Positions 26,685-34,963 of a stretch of DNA of 41,419 bases are shown piece by piece. Numbering within the stretch: position 1 is the stretch's first letter; every line of letters starts with the position of its first letter. Where the stretch lies: contig JAICLH010000005.1 in the NCBI GenBank assembly GCA_025927495.1, positions 1 to 41,419 of the forward strand, given 5' to 3'. The position numbers and the translations under genes were made by a program. The notes beneath the pieces are model-generated. The model had not been told where the DNA came from and searched no databases. It saw nothing but the letters and a program-made list of their open reading frames with translations. This stretch comes from Gemmatimonadaceae bacterium. Lineage in GTDB: Bacteria; Gemmatimonadota; Gemmatimonadetes; Gemmatimonadales; Gemmatimonadaceae.

Positions 26685-27257
26685 TCACCGTCCCGCCATG
26701 ACCTCCTTCATCGCCATGGCTTGCGCAACGTACCGCTCACCAGCGTCATCCCGCACCAGCCCCTCCCGATGTTCGAGAATCGCCAGCGGCGCGAGCAGCG
26801 CGGGCAGCTCGTCGCGCCGCAACAGATGCGCATCAGTCGTCGGACCGCGGCCCAACGATCGTTGGGCAACGGTGAACGTCTCGATGATCGCGGTACCGCC
26901 AGGGCGCAGCAACGACGGCAGCGTGGTGAACAGATCGCGATCGAGAAAGTTCACGCACACTATCGCATCGATGGATTCACCGCGAAGCGGCAGCATCGAT
27001 GCGTCGGCCGTAATCGCGAGCAGCGCCGCTGCCGCGCGCGCATCGGCCACCGCCGCTGCCACGATATCGATCGCAATCACGCGACGCCCCGCGCGTGCCA
27101 GCGGCACGGCATGACGGCCCCGTCCGGCAGCCAGGTCGACGATCACATCTCGCGCGCTGAGGCCGAGCGCGCGCGACACCACCCACGCCGATGGTGCGCC
27201 GAGCGGCCCACCGAGTGCCGCACGGTGTCGCGACTCCCAGTCCTCGCGATCGGTCAT
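26685..27257 (-). CDS. Class I SAM-dependent methyltransferase
   Basis: A 190-residue methyltransferase. Motif I is VIVDLAAGRGRHAVPLA, the acidic end of strand two is RVIAIDI, and motif IV-like VCVNFLDRDLF precedes LLRPGGTAIIETF. These place it with TehB/UbiE-like small-molecule methyltransferases; the substrate is unknown. FNFLDR-like residues at the active site are common in uncharacterised members. The ATG at 27257 is 23 bases from the divergent glpD start, so the two genes share a very short promoter region. It precedes fadI by 95 bases. Confidence 0.87.
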   Translation of the reverse strand: MTDREDWESRHRAALGGPLGAPSAWVVSRALGLSARDVIVDLAAGRGRHAVPLARAGRRVIAIDIVAAAVADARAAAALLAITADASMLPLRGESIDAIVCVNFLDRDLFTTLPSLLRPGGTAIIETFTVAQRSLGRGPTTDAHLLRRDELPALLAPLAILEHREGLVRDDAGERYVAQAMAMKEVMAGR

Positions 27258-27280
27258 CGGTCGACGATGCGGCCAACGCG

Positions 27281-28930
27281 ATGACGCGACCGCCCCGCCC
27301 CGCGTTCGGCGTCGCCCAACGGCCAGCGTGCATTGCCGCGCTCGAGCGCGACACGTTCGACGTTCTCGTAATCGGCGGTGGCATCGTCGGCGCCGGCGTC
27401 GCGCGCGACGCCGCGATGCGCGGCTTGCGCGTTTCGCTCGTCGAGCAAACCGACTTCGCGAGCGGCACGTCGAGCCGTTCGTCGCGTCTCGTGCACGGCG
27501 GCCTCCGATATCTCGAGAACGGTCAATTGCACCTCGTGTTCGAGGCGAGCCAGGAACGACGCACGCTCATGCGCATCGCACCGCACATCGTACGACCGCT
27601 GCAATTCCTCTGGCCGGTGTTCGACGGCGCGCGCATCCCGACGTGGAAATTGCGCGCGGCGCTCACGGTGTACGATGCGCTCGCCTTGTTTCGCAACGTG
27701 GCGCCGCACCATGCGCTGAGCGCGGCGGCGGTCTCGACGCTCGAGCCCGCGCTGCGCCGGCCCGGCTTGCGCGGCGGCGCGACGTATTTCGATGCGGCCA
27801 CGGACGATGCTCGTCTCACCCTCCTCAACGCGCGAGCCGCGCACGACGCGGGCGCCGTCGTGGCGAGCCGCGTGCGCGTGGACGGGCTGCTGCTCGACTC
27901 GCGCGTCGTGCGCGGTGCGCGCGCGTACGACGCGGTCGAGAACCGGTCGTTCGACATCGCCGCACGCGCCGTCGTCAACGCCACCGGTCCCTGGAGCGAC
28001 GTCATCCGCCGGTTCGCCGAGCCTAACGCAACGGCGTCGGTACGCGGCACGAAAGGCGTCCACGTCGCGCTGCCCGCCGAGCGCGTCGGAAACGCCGGCG
28101 CACTCACGCTCTTGTCGCCGATCGACGGACGCGTGTTTTTCGTGCTCCCGTCGGGCGCGACCACGATCGTCGGCACAACCGACACCGACTACAATGGCGA
28201 CGCGGAGGCGGTGTGCGCCACTCGCGACGACGTTGCCTACCTCCTCCGGTCGGTCGACGCATACTTCCCGGCCGCGCGCCTCGCACCCGAGGACGTGATC
28301 GCCGCGTGGGCGGGCATCCGCCCGCTCATCGGCGGCGACCCACGCCATCCCGATGCGCTGTCGCGCGAGCACGCCGTGACCACCACGGCGCCGGGCCTCA
28401 TCACGGTGTCCGGCGGGAAGCTCACCACGTATCGCCTGATGGCGCGCGACACGGTCGATGCCGTTCAACGAATGCTCGGCCAACCGGTGCGCGAGGCACC
28501 CACGGGTGCCGTGCGGCTCCCCGGTGGCGACGTCGCCGTCGATGCCCAACGGGAGGCCGCCGGACGGCGCACCGGTTCGCACGTTCTGGCTGCGCACCTC
28601 GTGCACCGCTACGGCAGCGAATGGGCGGACGTCTGGTCGCTCGCCGAATCGGACGGCGCGCTCGCGCTCCCGCTGTCGCCGCCGCTGCCGTACATCCACG
28701 CCGAGGTGGCGTGGGCCATCACCCGTGAGATGGCGCTCTCGTTAGGCGACGTGTTGATGCGCCGCGTGCCGCTGGCCTGGCAGCTCGCGGACCACGGCGT
28801 GACACTCGCGTCCGCGATCGCACGGTCCTATGGATGGACGGCCGCCGACGTCGCGGAGTACGCGCGCGACGCGGCAACGGTGTACGGGCCCGCGGCCCGT
28901 CCCCTGATCACGCCTTCACGTGAATCGTAA
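27281..28930 (+). CDS. glpD: Aerobic glycerol-3-phosphate dehydrogenase GlpD
   Basis: A 549-residue membrane-associated flavoenzyme. The FAD-binding DVLVIGGGIVGAGVARDAA begins near residue 28. GTSSRSSRLVHGGLRYLE and FVLPSGATTIVGTTDTDY are highly conserved in GlpD, and SGGKLTTYRLMARD precedes the C-terminal cap domain. It oxidises glycerol-3-phosphate to dihydroxyacetone phosphate and passes electrons to quinone. The ATG at 27281 was chosen because the upstream frame overlaps the divergent methyltransferase. The end overlaps the convergent greA by 23 bases. Confidence 0.93.
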   Translation: MTRPPRPAFGVAQRPACIAALERDTFDVLVIGGGIVGAGVARDAAMRGLRVSLVEQTDFASGTSSRSSRLVHGGLRYLENGQLHLVFEASQERRTLMRIAPHIVRPLQFLWPVFDGARIPTWKLRAALTVYDALALFRNVAPHHALSAAAVSTLEPALRRPGLRGGATYFDAATDDARLTLLNARAAHDAGAVVASRVRVDGLLLDSRVVRGARAYDAVENRSFDIAARAVVNATGPWSDVIRRFAEPNATASVRGTKGVHVALPAERVGNAGALTLLSPIDGRVFFVLPSGATTIVGTTDTDYNGDAEAVCATRDDVAYLLRSVDAYFPAARLAPEDVIAAWAGIRPLIGGDPRHPDALSREHAVTTTAPGLITVSGGKLTTYRLMARDTVDAVQRMLGQPVREAPTGAVRLPGGDVAVDAQREAAGRRTGSHVLAAHLVHRYGSEWADVWSLAESDGALALPLSPPLPYIHAEVAWAITREMALSLGDVLMRRVPLAWQLADHGVTLASAIARSYGWTAADVAEYARDAATVYGPAARPLITPSRES

Positions 28931-29378
28931 ACAGCTCGATGATCTCCAGGTGACGCGTCGTCGCGGGGAGCTTGAGCACCGCCACCTCGCCCACGGCCTT
29001 CCCGACCAGCGCGCGGCCGATGGGCGATGTCATCGTCACGTGGCCATCCTCGAACTCCACCGCATCGCCGAACACCAGATGATAGACCTCGAGCACACCG
29101 CTCTTCACATCTTTCACGGTGACGCGCGACCCCAATCCCACACGATCGGTCGGAATCTGTGCGATGTCGATCTGCGACAACTTGCTCAGCCGCTGGCGCA
29201 GCTGGCCTAACCGAGCCTGCACGAACTGCTGCCGCTCCAGCGCCGCTTTGTACTCGCTGTTCTCCCGCAGGTCGCCAAGTTCCACGGCTTTCCGAATCTC
29301 CTGGGGCAGCACGACGTTCAGCTCGTGCTGCAGCCGGTCGACCTCGGCTTGCAGCTTCTGTTTCAGTTCCTCGATCAT
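28908..29378 (-). CDS. greA: Transcription elongation factor GreA
   Basis: A 156-residue GreA. The N-terminal coiled coil (about 1-75) contains GDLRENSEYKAALERQQF, whose acidic tip residues trigger transcript cleavage by RNA polymerase. The C-terminal FKBP-like domain contains VFGDAVEFEDGHVTMTSPIGRAL, seen in part as SPIGRALVGKAVGE. It rescues backtracked polymerase. The ATG at 29378 gives the family length; a TTG at 29396 is a poorer choice. It is convergent with glpD, and the last 23 bases overlap. Confidence 0.94.
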   Translation of the reverse strand: MIEELKQKLQAEVDRLQHELNVVLPQEIRKAVELGDLRENSEYKAALERQQFVQARLGQLRQRLSKLSQIDIAQIPTDRVGLGSRVTVKDVKSGVLEVYHLVFGDAVEFEDGHVTMTSPIGRALVGKAVGEVAVLKLPATTRHLEIIELFTIHVKA

Positions 29379-29669
29379 CGATTCATCACGGCGCAAAAAG
29401 TGGAGCGCCCGGCCTCCGGGAAGGGAGCCGGGCGATTGCGGGCGAGCGTGCCTGGGACCCTCTCTCTACGAAGCGATTGGTGCCGATCCGCGCAGCGCGC
29501 GTGTGAGCGCATTGCCATGCGCCCGCGCCGCCCGCGCAAATCCCCGCACTCGTGCTCCGGAAAGAGGACTCATAGTTCCATAGTAGACGACAAACGCGGC
29601 GGTGTCTACCCTGAGACGAGGCGATACGAGCGGCGTAGAACAGCGCCGTTCGTTGCAGTCGAGGCGACA

Positions 29670-30479
29670 ATGACACTTCGAATCCAGTCTCATGGCGACG
29701 TGACACAGGTACTCATGTCGAGTGCCGTCGGACGGTCGATCGGATACGACGTGAGCGCGTATCTCGTGCGCGGCGTGCTCGTCGACCTCGGGTTTCCGTT
29801 GGTCACACGGGCGCTCGGCAGGTATCTGACGCGCGCGCGGCCCGATGGCATTCTGATCACACATCACCACGAAGATCACGGCGGCAACGCCGAGCTTGCC
29901 GCGCGCATGGGAATTCCGATCGGCGCGTCCGACGCAACGCTCGCATTGCTGCAGGAACCGGGACGCCTCCCCTTCCATCGCCGATTCATCTGGGGAAACC
30001 CGACGCCGCTGCACACGCCGATCACGCGCTTCGCGAGCGACGCATTGCGTCTCGTGTCGACGCCCGGCCACGCGCCGGATCACCACATCGTCTGGGACGC
30101 CGAGCGCGAAACCATCTTCGGCGGCGATCTGTTCCTCGGCGTGAAGGTGCGCGCCGCACACCCCGACGAGCGACCGCGCGAGCTCGCGCGCAGCTTGCGG
30201 CACGCAGCCGCGCTCCGGCCGCGCCGCTTCTTCGACGCGCACCGCGGCCCGGTGCGAGAGCCGGTGTCAGCGCTGCTGGCCAAGGCCGAGTGGCTCGACG
30301 ACACCATTGGCGCCATCGAGCATCGCATTGCGGAGGGCTGGTCGGACCGCGCGATTGCGCGCGCCGTCCTCGGCCGCGAGGCCCTGACGTATTACGTGTC
30401 GCGCGGCGCGATGTCGCGCGTGACCCTCGTCGCGCGCGTGCGCGACGAAGGCCGCCTAACAAGTGTGCCGGGTGCCTAA
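29670..30479 (+). CDS. Metallo-beta-lactamase-fold hydrolase
   Basis: A 269-residue MBL-fold protein. The metal motif is ITHHHEDHGGN (His-x-His-x-Asp-His), with STPGHAPDHHIVW, FGGDLFLG and a late FDAHRGPV giving the other ligands. The C-terminal helical part (EHRIAEGWSDRAIARAVLG) resembles the extra winged-helix domain of LACTB2-like or glyoxalase-type members. The substrate is unknown. GAGG lies five bases before the ATG at 29670. Its TAA stop is formed by a GCCTAAC copy at 30474-30480. The 291-base gap upstream, towards greA, holds only short imperfect inverted repeats. Confidence 0.87.
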   Translation: MTLRIQSHGDVTQVLMSSAVGRSIGYDVSAYLVRGVLVDLGFPLVTRALGRYLTRARPDGILITHHHEDHGGNAELAARMGIPIGASDATLALLQEPGRLPFHRRFIWGNPTPLHTPITRFASDALRLVSTPGHAPDHHIVWDAERETIFGGDLFLGVKVRAAHPDERPRELARSLRHAAALRPRRFFDAHRGPVREPVSALLAKAEWLDDTIGAIEHRIAEGWSDRAIARAVLGREALTYYVSRGAMSRVTLVARVRDEGRLTSVPGA

Positions 30480-30853
30480 CGGTCACCCCCGGCGCGCCAT
30501 CGCACCGGGCTCCGATCCGACTCGCGCGCCGCACGCCTCCACGCGCTCTTGCCCGAACCAAATCCGTGTGACGCCTACCGCCGTCTAAAGTCCCGGACAC
30601 GCAGCCCGAAACTCGCGGTAGGCGCTACCGCTGGCCCACAAAGATCTCTGCGCAGCGAATCCTGAAAAAATTGTGCGGTTCGCAACGTCGGGAATGCCCG
30701 GCCGGCCCCGGCCGAACAGCGCAACCGTATTGTACGACGCGTGTTGAGAACAGTGCGCCATCCAGCACGACCTTCGCTACTGGATGAACCGAGCCGCAAG
30801 GCACCTGTGTTCGGGAAGGCAAAAATTTCCGCTGCATCGCCATCCGAGGAAGC
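30480..30853 (+). other. 374-base gap before the pilin operon
   Basis: I see no convincing gene in this gap; a minus-strand open frame across it is a compositional shadow that overlaps the pilin gene. It contains an inverted-repeat cluster (30572-30631), a run of six A near 30665-30670, GC-rich palindromic sequence around 30697-30714 and an AT-rich TATTGT at 30728. A promoter for the pilin operon is expected here, but I could not pick one with confidence. Confidence 0.5.
30572..30631. repeat. Three-arm inverted-repeat cluster with exclusive pairings
   Basis: Arm A, CGCCTACCGC (30572-30581), is fully complementary to arm B, GCGGTAGGCG (30615-30624), across 33 bases. The first seven bases of arm B (30615-30621) are also complementary to arm C, CTACCGC (30625-30631), with a GCG loop. 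A:B and B:C cannot form together. This could be an RNA switch in the leader of the pilin operon, or a protein-binding palindrome. No T-run follows either hairpin. Confidence 0.5.
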
Positions 30854-31300
30854 ATGCAAGGTCACCGCCGCGCGTTCACTCTGATCGAGCTGATCATCGT
30901 CACCATCTTTGTGGGCGTGGGGGCACTGCTCGCCCTGCCCAAGTTCGTGACGATCGTCAATCACGCCCGGGCGAACAAAGCGCAAAGCCAGATCGCAGCC
31001 GACATGGAGCTCGCGACCGCGTTGGCCCAGCGGGAGCAGCGTCCGACGCGCCTGTCGTTCGACTCCGTGGCGCTGACATATCAGATCGCCGATCGGTCGA
31101 ACGGTGCCGTCTACCTGAAACGGAGCATGGATGCGAAGTCCGAGTATCGGCTGAGCGCACTCAGCGCCCATCCGTCGCAGCTGGACTTCTTCCCGACCGG
31201 CGTCACGGCCGGAGCCGAAACCGTCTGGGTCGCGATGCCGAGCTATACGCGATCTGTCGCGATCACGAGCGCCGGTCAAGTCCGCATGGGGAACCCCTGA
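30854..31300 (+). CDS. GspH/FimT-type minor pseudopilin
   Basis: A 148-residue prepilin-like protein. The class III signal is HRRAFTLIELIIV: cleavage before Phe, with Glu at +5, then a hydrophobic helix. The rest is a small beta-rich head. The C-terminus reads SAGQVRMGN, close to the GR-x-R tail reported as DNA-binding in some FimT proteins, but not identical. FimT/GspH proteins prime pilus or pseudopilus assembly; some bind DNA during uptake. GAGG lies five bases before the ATG. The stop overlaps the next ATG by one base (TGATG). Confidence 0.87.
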   Translation: MQGHRRAFTLIELIIVTIFVGVGALLALPKFVTIVNHARANKAQSQIAADMELATALAQREQRPTRLSFDSVALTYQIADRSNGAVYLKRSMDAKSEYRLSALSAHPSQLDFFPTGVTAGAETVWVAMPSYTRSVAITSAGQVRMGNP

Positions 31301-31728
31301 TGCGCCACACGCCTAACGGAATGGCGCGTTCGCGCGCCGGGTTTTCGCTGGCCGAAATCATGGTCGGCATGACGCTCCTCGCGATTCTCGTTTCGTCGCT
31401 CGCCGGCCTGACGTTTCACGTCTCGCGCCGGATGATCGAAGTCTCGCGCGGCACCGGCCTCAACGCCGCCGTGTCGCGTGACGTGAACCGCTTCTCGGTC
31501 CTGCCGTACGACTCCCTCGCGGCGCACGCCGGATGCGACTCGATCACGGCCGCGACCGAACAATTCGCGCAGTGCGTCACGGTGACGACGCCGAGCACGA
31601 ACACGCACCGCGTCACGATCGTCACCACGCCGCTCGTTCGCGCATACGCCTCCAAAACACCGGTTCCGGACACGGTCGTGATCGACCGGACGAAGAACGC
31701 CGGCACGAACCCGCTGAACTCGCCATGA
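31300..31728 (+). CDS. PilV-like minor pilin
   Basis: A 142-residue prepilin. SRAGFSLAEIMVGMTLLAIL gives a Gly-Phe cleavage site with Glu at +5 and the hydrophobic spine helix. The head is short with two Cys (GCDS and QCVT) that may form a disulfide. PilV/GspI-type proteins sit at the tip of the pilus-priming complex. It overlaps both neighbours (TGATG upstream and ATGA downstream), so the four pilin genes are translationally coupled. Confidence 0.85.
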   Translation: MRHTPNGMARSRAGFSLAEIMVGMTLLAILVSSLAGLTFHVSRRMIEVSRGTGLNAAVSRDVNRFSVLPYDSLAAHAGCDSITAATEQFAQCVTVTTPSTNTHRVTIVTTPLVRAYASKTPVPDTVVIDRTKNAGTNPLNSP

Positions 31729-32567
31729 TCAATCGCCTAACGGACAGACGACGCGGCGTGACGCTCGTCGAGCTCCTCGTCTCGCTGGTGATCATGGCGA
31801 TCATCGGCACCGCGCTCACGCGCATGACGATGTCGCAAGCGCGCTTCTTCAGCCAGTTCGCCGCCAAGCGCGGCGCGCGCTCGGCGACCCGCGGCGCGAT
31901 GGGGATGATGCTCGCCGACTTGCGCATGGTCGATCCGACGTCCGGCATCGAGTTGGCGTCGTCGACGTCGATTCAGGTGAAAGCGCCCTACGCGTTCGGC
32001 ATCGCCTGTCACACCACCGGCACCACTACGTACATCAGTCTGTTCCCGACCGACTCGGCGATGTACGCCGGCGCGACATTCAGCGGCTACGCGTGGCGCG
32101 ACTCGACGAGCGGGAACTACGTGTACGACACCGTGGCGACCGTCGCCGCGGGCACGACGAGCAACTGCACGCCGGACAGCGTTACCGTGCTAACGGGCCG
32201 CGCCAGGGTCGTCGCCGTGACGTCGTCGTTAGCCGCGCCGCCCATTGGCGCGCCGGTGTTCCTCTACCAAAAGCTGCGCTATTCGATTGCCGCCTCGTCC
32301 GCCGTGCCGGGATCGCTTGGCATCTGGCGCACCGTGGTGGCGACAAATGCAACCGAGGAAGTCGTCGCGCCGTTCAAGAATCCATCGAGCTTTCGATTCT
32401 ACGTGCTGAACCGCGACACGGCTCAGACGCCTGTTCCAACACTCAACCAAATTCGCGGGTTCGAGATCTCGCTCACCGGGGCGAGTCAGAACAACATCGA
32501 GGGACGCACCTCGGGCGATTCGGAACAGGTCACCACCGCTGTCTTCCTGAAAAACCGACCAGACTGA
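31725..32567 (+). CDS. PilW-like minor pilin
   Basis: A 280-residue prepilin. RRGVTLVELLVSLVIMAIIG carries the cleavage site Gly-Val and Glu at +5. The long head has two Cys (ACHTT and NCTPD), typical of PilW/GspJ-type proteins that join the tip complex. It overlaps the PilV-like gene by ATGA and precedes the PilX-like gene by 11 bases. A GCCTAAC copy lies within its first ten codons. Confidence 0.85.
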   Translation: MINRLTDRRRGVTLVELLVSLVIMAIIGTALTRMTMSQARFFSQFAAKRGARSATRGAMGMMLADLRMVDPTSGIELASSTSIQVKAPYAFGIACHTTGTTTYISLFPTDSAMYAGATFSGYAWRDSTSGNYVYDTVATVAAGTTSNCTPDSVTVLTGRARVVAVTSSLAAPPIGAPVFLYQKLRYSIAASSAVPGSLGIWRTVVATNATEEVVAPFKNPSSFRFYVLNRDTAQTPVPTLNQIRGFEISLTGASQNNIEGRTSGDSEQVTTAVFLKNRPD

Positions 32568-32578
32568 GAGCGCGTACC

Positions 32579-33661
32579 GTGACCATTCGACTCGTCGCCC
32601 GCAGGGGTTTCACGATCCCGATGACGCTGCTGTTCAGCACCATCATGGTGCTGACACTCGCGGCGTCGTTCACCCTCATCTCGACCGAGCGGCACGTCAA
32701 CGACGGCTATCACGAGCGCGCGGAAGCGTACGCGATCGCGGAAGGCGCGTTGCAGACGTATCTCACCAACCGCTCGTCATACGGCCACAGCGGAATGCCG
32801 GCTGCGACACCCGAGTCGGTGCGCATCACGATGTCGCATGGGTATGCGGATGTCGTGCTGCAGCGCATGCGGCCTCCGATCGGCAGCGCGCCCGGCGTGT
32901 ACCTCATCAGATCGCGCGGCACGAGCACGATCTCGCACGTGTGGACGCCCGGGCTCGCCCAACACACCGTGGCGGAAGTCGCCACGTGGCAGCCGGGCAG
33001 CATGACGGCGACAGGCGCGTGGACGAGCCTTACCGGGCTCACCAAGAACGGCTCGAGCGGCACCCTCACCGGCGTGAATCAGTGCGCCGGCGGACCGAAT
33101 GTCCCTGGCGTAGCCGTGCCCTCGTCGCCCGGCTATAGCCAGAACGGCGGCAAAACAGTGCCGACGGGATCGCCGCCGGTCGACAGCATGGGCACGCAGA
33201 CGCAAATGTCGAACTCCGTGAAGATCGACTGGAACGGCATCGTCAATCAGAACGCGATCACGCCTACCGTTAGTATGCCGGGCGGCACGTGGCCGTCGTT
33301 TGCCGATACGAGCTATTGGCCGGTGATCATGGCGACCGGCGACTTCTCGCTTCCGAGCAGCGGTCGCGGCCTGCTCATCGTGACGGGGAACCTGACGATC
33401 AGCGGCAGCACGAGCTGGAACGGCGTCATTCTCACGGGTGGAAACCTGACCTCGAACGGGAGCAACACCGTCGACGGTGCGATCGTGTCCGGCCTCAACG
33501 TGAAGATTCTGCCGCAGGCGCAATGGCCGTCCACCGGAGCGATAGGCAACGGTACCAAAACGTTCGCCTACAACTCCTGCTACGTCACGCGCGCGTTGTC
33601 CGGCCTGGGCTCGCTCAAGCCGCTGCAAAACTCGTGGTTGGACAACTGGTCCAACTACTGA
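32579..33661 (+). CDS. PilX/GspK-like minor pilin
   Basis: A 360-residue prepilin-like protein starting at GTG 32579 (GAGAG upstream). RRGFTIPMTLLFSTIM has the Gly-Phe cleavage site but lacks Glu at +5, as is usual for the tip subunit GspK/PilX. The following helix and HERAEAYAIAEGAL resemble the PilX N-terminus. The remainder is Gly/Ser/Asn-rich and looks like an extended beta fold (ISGSTSWNGVILTGGNLTS), unlike compact pilin heads. It ends the operon. It might act as an adhesin-like tip; that is inference. Confidence 0.8.
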   Translation: MTIRLVARRGFTIPMTLLFSTIMVLTLAASFTLISTERHVNDGYHERAEAYAIAEGALQTYLTNRSSYGHSGMPAATPESVRITMSHGYADVVLQRMRPPIGSAPGVYLIRSRGTSTISHVWTPGLAQHTVAEVATWQPGSMTATGAWTSLTGLTKNGSSGTLTGVNQCAGGPNVPGVAVPSSPGYSQNGGKTVPTGSPPVDSMGTQTQMSNSVKIDWNGIVNQNAITPTVSMPGGTWPSFADTSYWPVIMATGDFSLPSSGRGLLIVTGNLTISGSTSWNGVILTGGNLTSNGSNTVDGAIVSGLNVKILPQAQWPSTGAIGNGTKTFAYNSCYVTRALSGLGSLKPLQNSWLDNWSNY

Positions 33662-33675
33662 CGATGATGTGGGGC

Positions 33676-33704
33676 GCCGGCCAGCTGCCTAACGCCGGGC
33701 CGGC
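33676..33704. repeat. Inverted repeat between convergent pilX-like and DHS-like genes
   Basis: GCCGGCC (33676-33682) and GGCCGGC (33698-33704) pair around a 15-base loop that contains a GCCTAAC copy. The hairpin covers the 27-base gap between convergent genes and the last codons of the minus-strand gene. It may act as a bidirectional terminator, but there is no T-run. Confidence 0.3.
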
Positions 33705-34915
33705 TTGACCCCCGACGCCGCCCGCGCTTCTCGCATGAGCGCTTCGATCATGTCGCCGCGCCGCTCGAACAGACGTTTGAGCCGGCGCGGCTTTCGTTTG
33801 GCCAGGGCGTACGATGTGAGGAGCGGCAGCGCGATCGTCGAATCGGTGTAGCACACCACGGCGTCCGGCAGCCGGTCCGGGTCGATCTTGCCCCAGCTCA
33901 CCGCTTCGGCCGGCGTCGCCCCCGACAATCCGCCCGTATCGGGACGCGCATCGGTCACTTGCAGGAAGTAGTCGTGGCCTTTCTCGTCGATGCCCAACAC
34001 TTCCTGAATCTGGGGCTCGGTCTGCAGCATGAAGTTCTTGGGGCTGCCGCCGCCCATGATCATCACCGCGCTCTTGCCGCCGCCGCGCTTCGCGGCCAGC
34101 ACGATCGACGCCGTCTCGTTCACGTCGAGATTCGGATCGATGACCAACGCGTTGCCCTCGAGCGCCAACGCGGCCACGTTCATGCCGATCGACGAGTCGC
34201 CCGGCGACGACGTGAAGATCGGCACCGCCGCCGCGTACGCCGCGGACAGCAGCGACCGCTGGCCCAAGCCTAACGCATTCTCCCGTTCGCGCACGTAGCG
34301 GCCGCACAACCAGTGGAATTCGGCGCTCGACATGGGGCGCTGGAACTCCGGGCTCCGCATGATCTGGCGAAAGAACGCATCGGTCGACAACAGCACGTCG
34401 TAATCGAAGAAGATGTCGTAGATGCGCACGACGCCTTCCTCGCGCAGCACCACGTCGCTCTCCTGCGCGTTCCCGCGGTGCATCGACAATCCCAACCCGT
34501 AGTGCGTGTCGTGATAGAGGTTGGCGCCGGTGGAGATGATCCAGTCCACGAATCCCGCTTCGATGAGCGGGATGAGCGCCGCCAGGCCCAACCCCGCGGG
34601 CGTGAGCGCGCCGGTGAGCGTCAGGCCAACGGTCACGTCACGCTCGAGCATCTTCTCGGTGAACAACCGCGCCGCCTCGCGCAATCGGCCGGCGTTGTAC
34701 GCGAGGAAAGTCTCGTCGATCAGTTGCGACACGCTCTCCGTGCCGTCGATGCGCCGCGGATCGATCCGCTGGCCACGCAGGAAGCGGCTCGTCTCGCGCG
34801 CGACGTGCGCCGTGCGGCTGCGCTCGCGCTCTTCGGCCTCGCGCTTCTGTGCCGCCTTGGGTGCCGCCGCGGTCGGTCCGCGGCGCGCCGCACCGCCCTT
34901 CTTCGATTTCGCCAT
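33689..34915 (-). CDS. Deoxyhypusine-synthase-family protein
   Basis: A 408-residue protein of the deoxyhypusine synthase fold. [36 protein letters not shown] and [15 protein letters not shown] are all recognisable; the Lys in GGGSPKNF is the catalytic enamine lysine. Eukaryotes and archaea use this enzyme to modify eIF5A; bacteria lack that target, and several bacterial members make homospermidine. A polyamine role is thus most likely. The first 45 residues are a Lys/Ala-rich tail. Its TAG stop lies in a GCCTAAC copy. Confidence 0.88.
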   Translation of the reverse strand: MAKSKKGGAARRGPTAAAPKAAQKREAEERERSRTAHVARETSRFLRGQRIDPRRIDGTESVSQLIDETFLAYNAGRLREAARLFTEKMLERDVTVGLTLTGALTPAGLGLAALIPLIEAGFVDWIISTGANLYHDTHYGLGLSMHRGNAQESDVVLREEGVVRIYDIFFDYDVLLSTDAFFRQIMRSPEFQRPMSSAEFHWLCGRYVRERENALGLGQRSLLSAAYAAAVPIFTSSPGDSSIGMNVAALALEGNALVIDPNLDVNETASIVLAAKRGGGKSAVMIMGGGSPKNFMLQTEPQIQEVLGIDEKGHDYFLQVTDARPDTGGLSGATPAEAVSWGKIDPDRLPDAVVCYTDSTIALPLLTSYALAKRKPRRLKRLFERRGDMIEALMREARAASGVKPARR

Positions 34916-34963
34916 CGCCCGCCGCCTAACGATAAACGTGGATCGCGCCGCGCCCCGTGGCGC

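Noticed and set aside
30575-31279. Minus-strand 234-codon frame opposite the FimT/GspH gene
   Set aside because: The plus strand has a clear prepilin signal; the reverse translation is low-complexity shadow.
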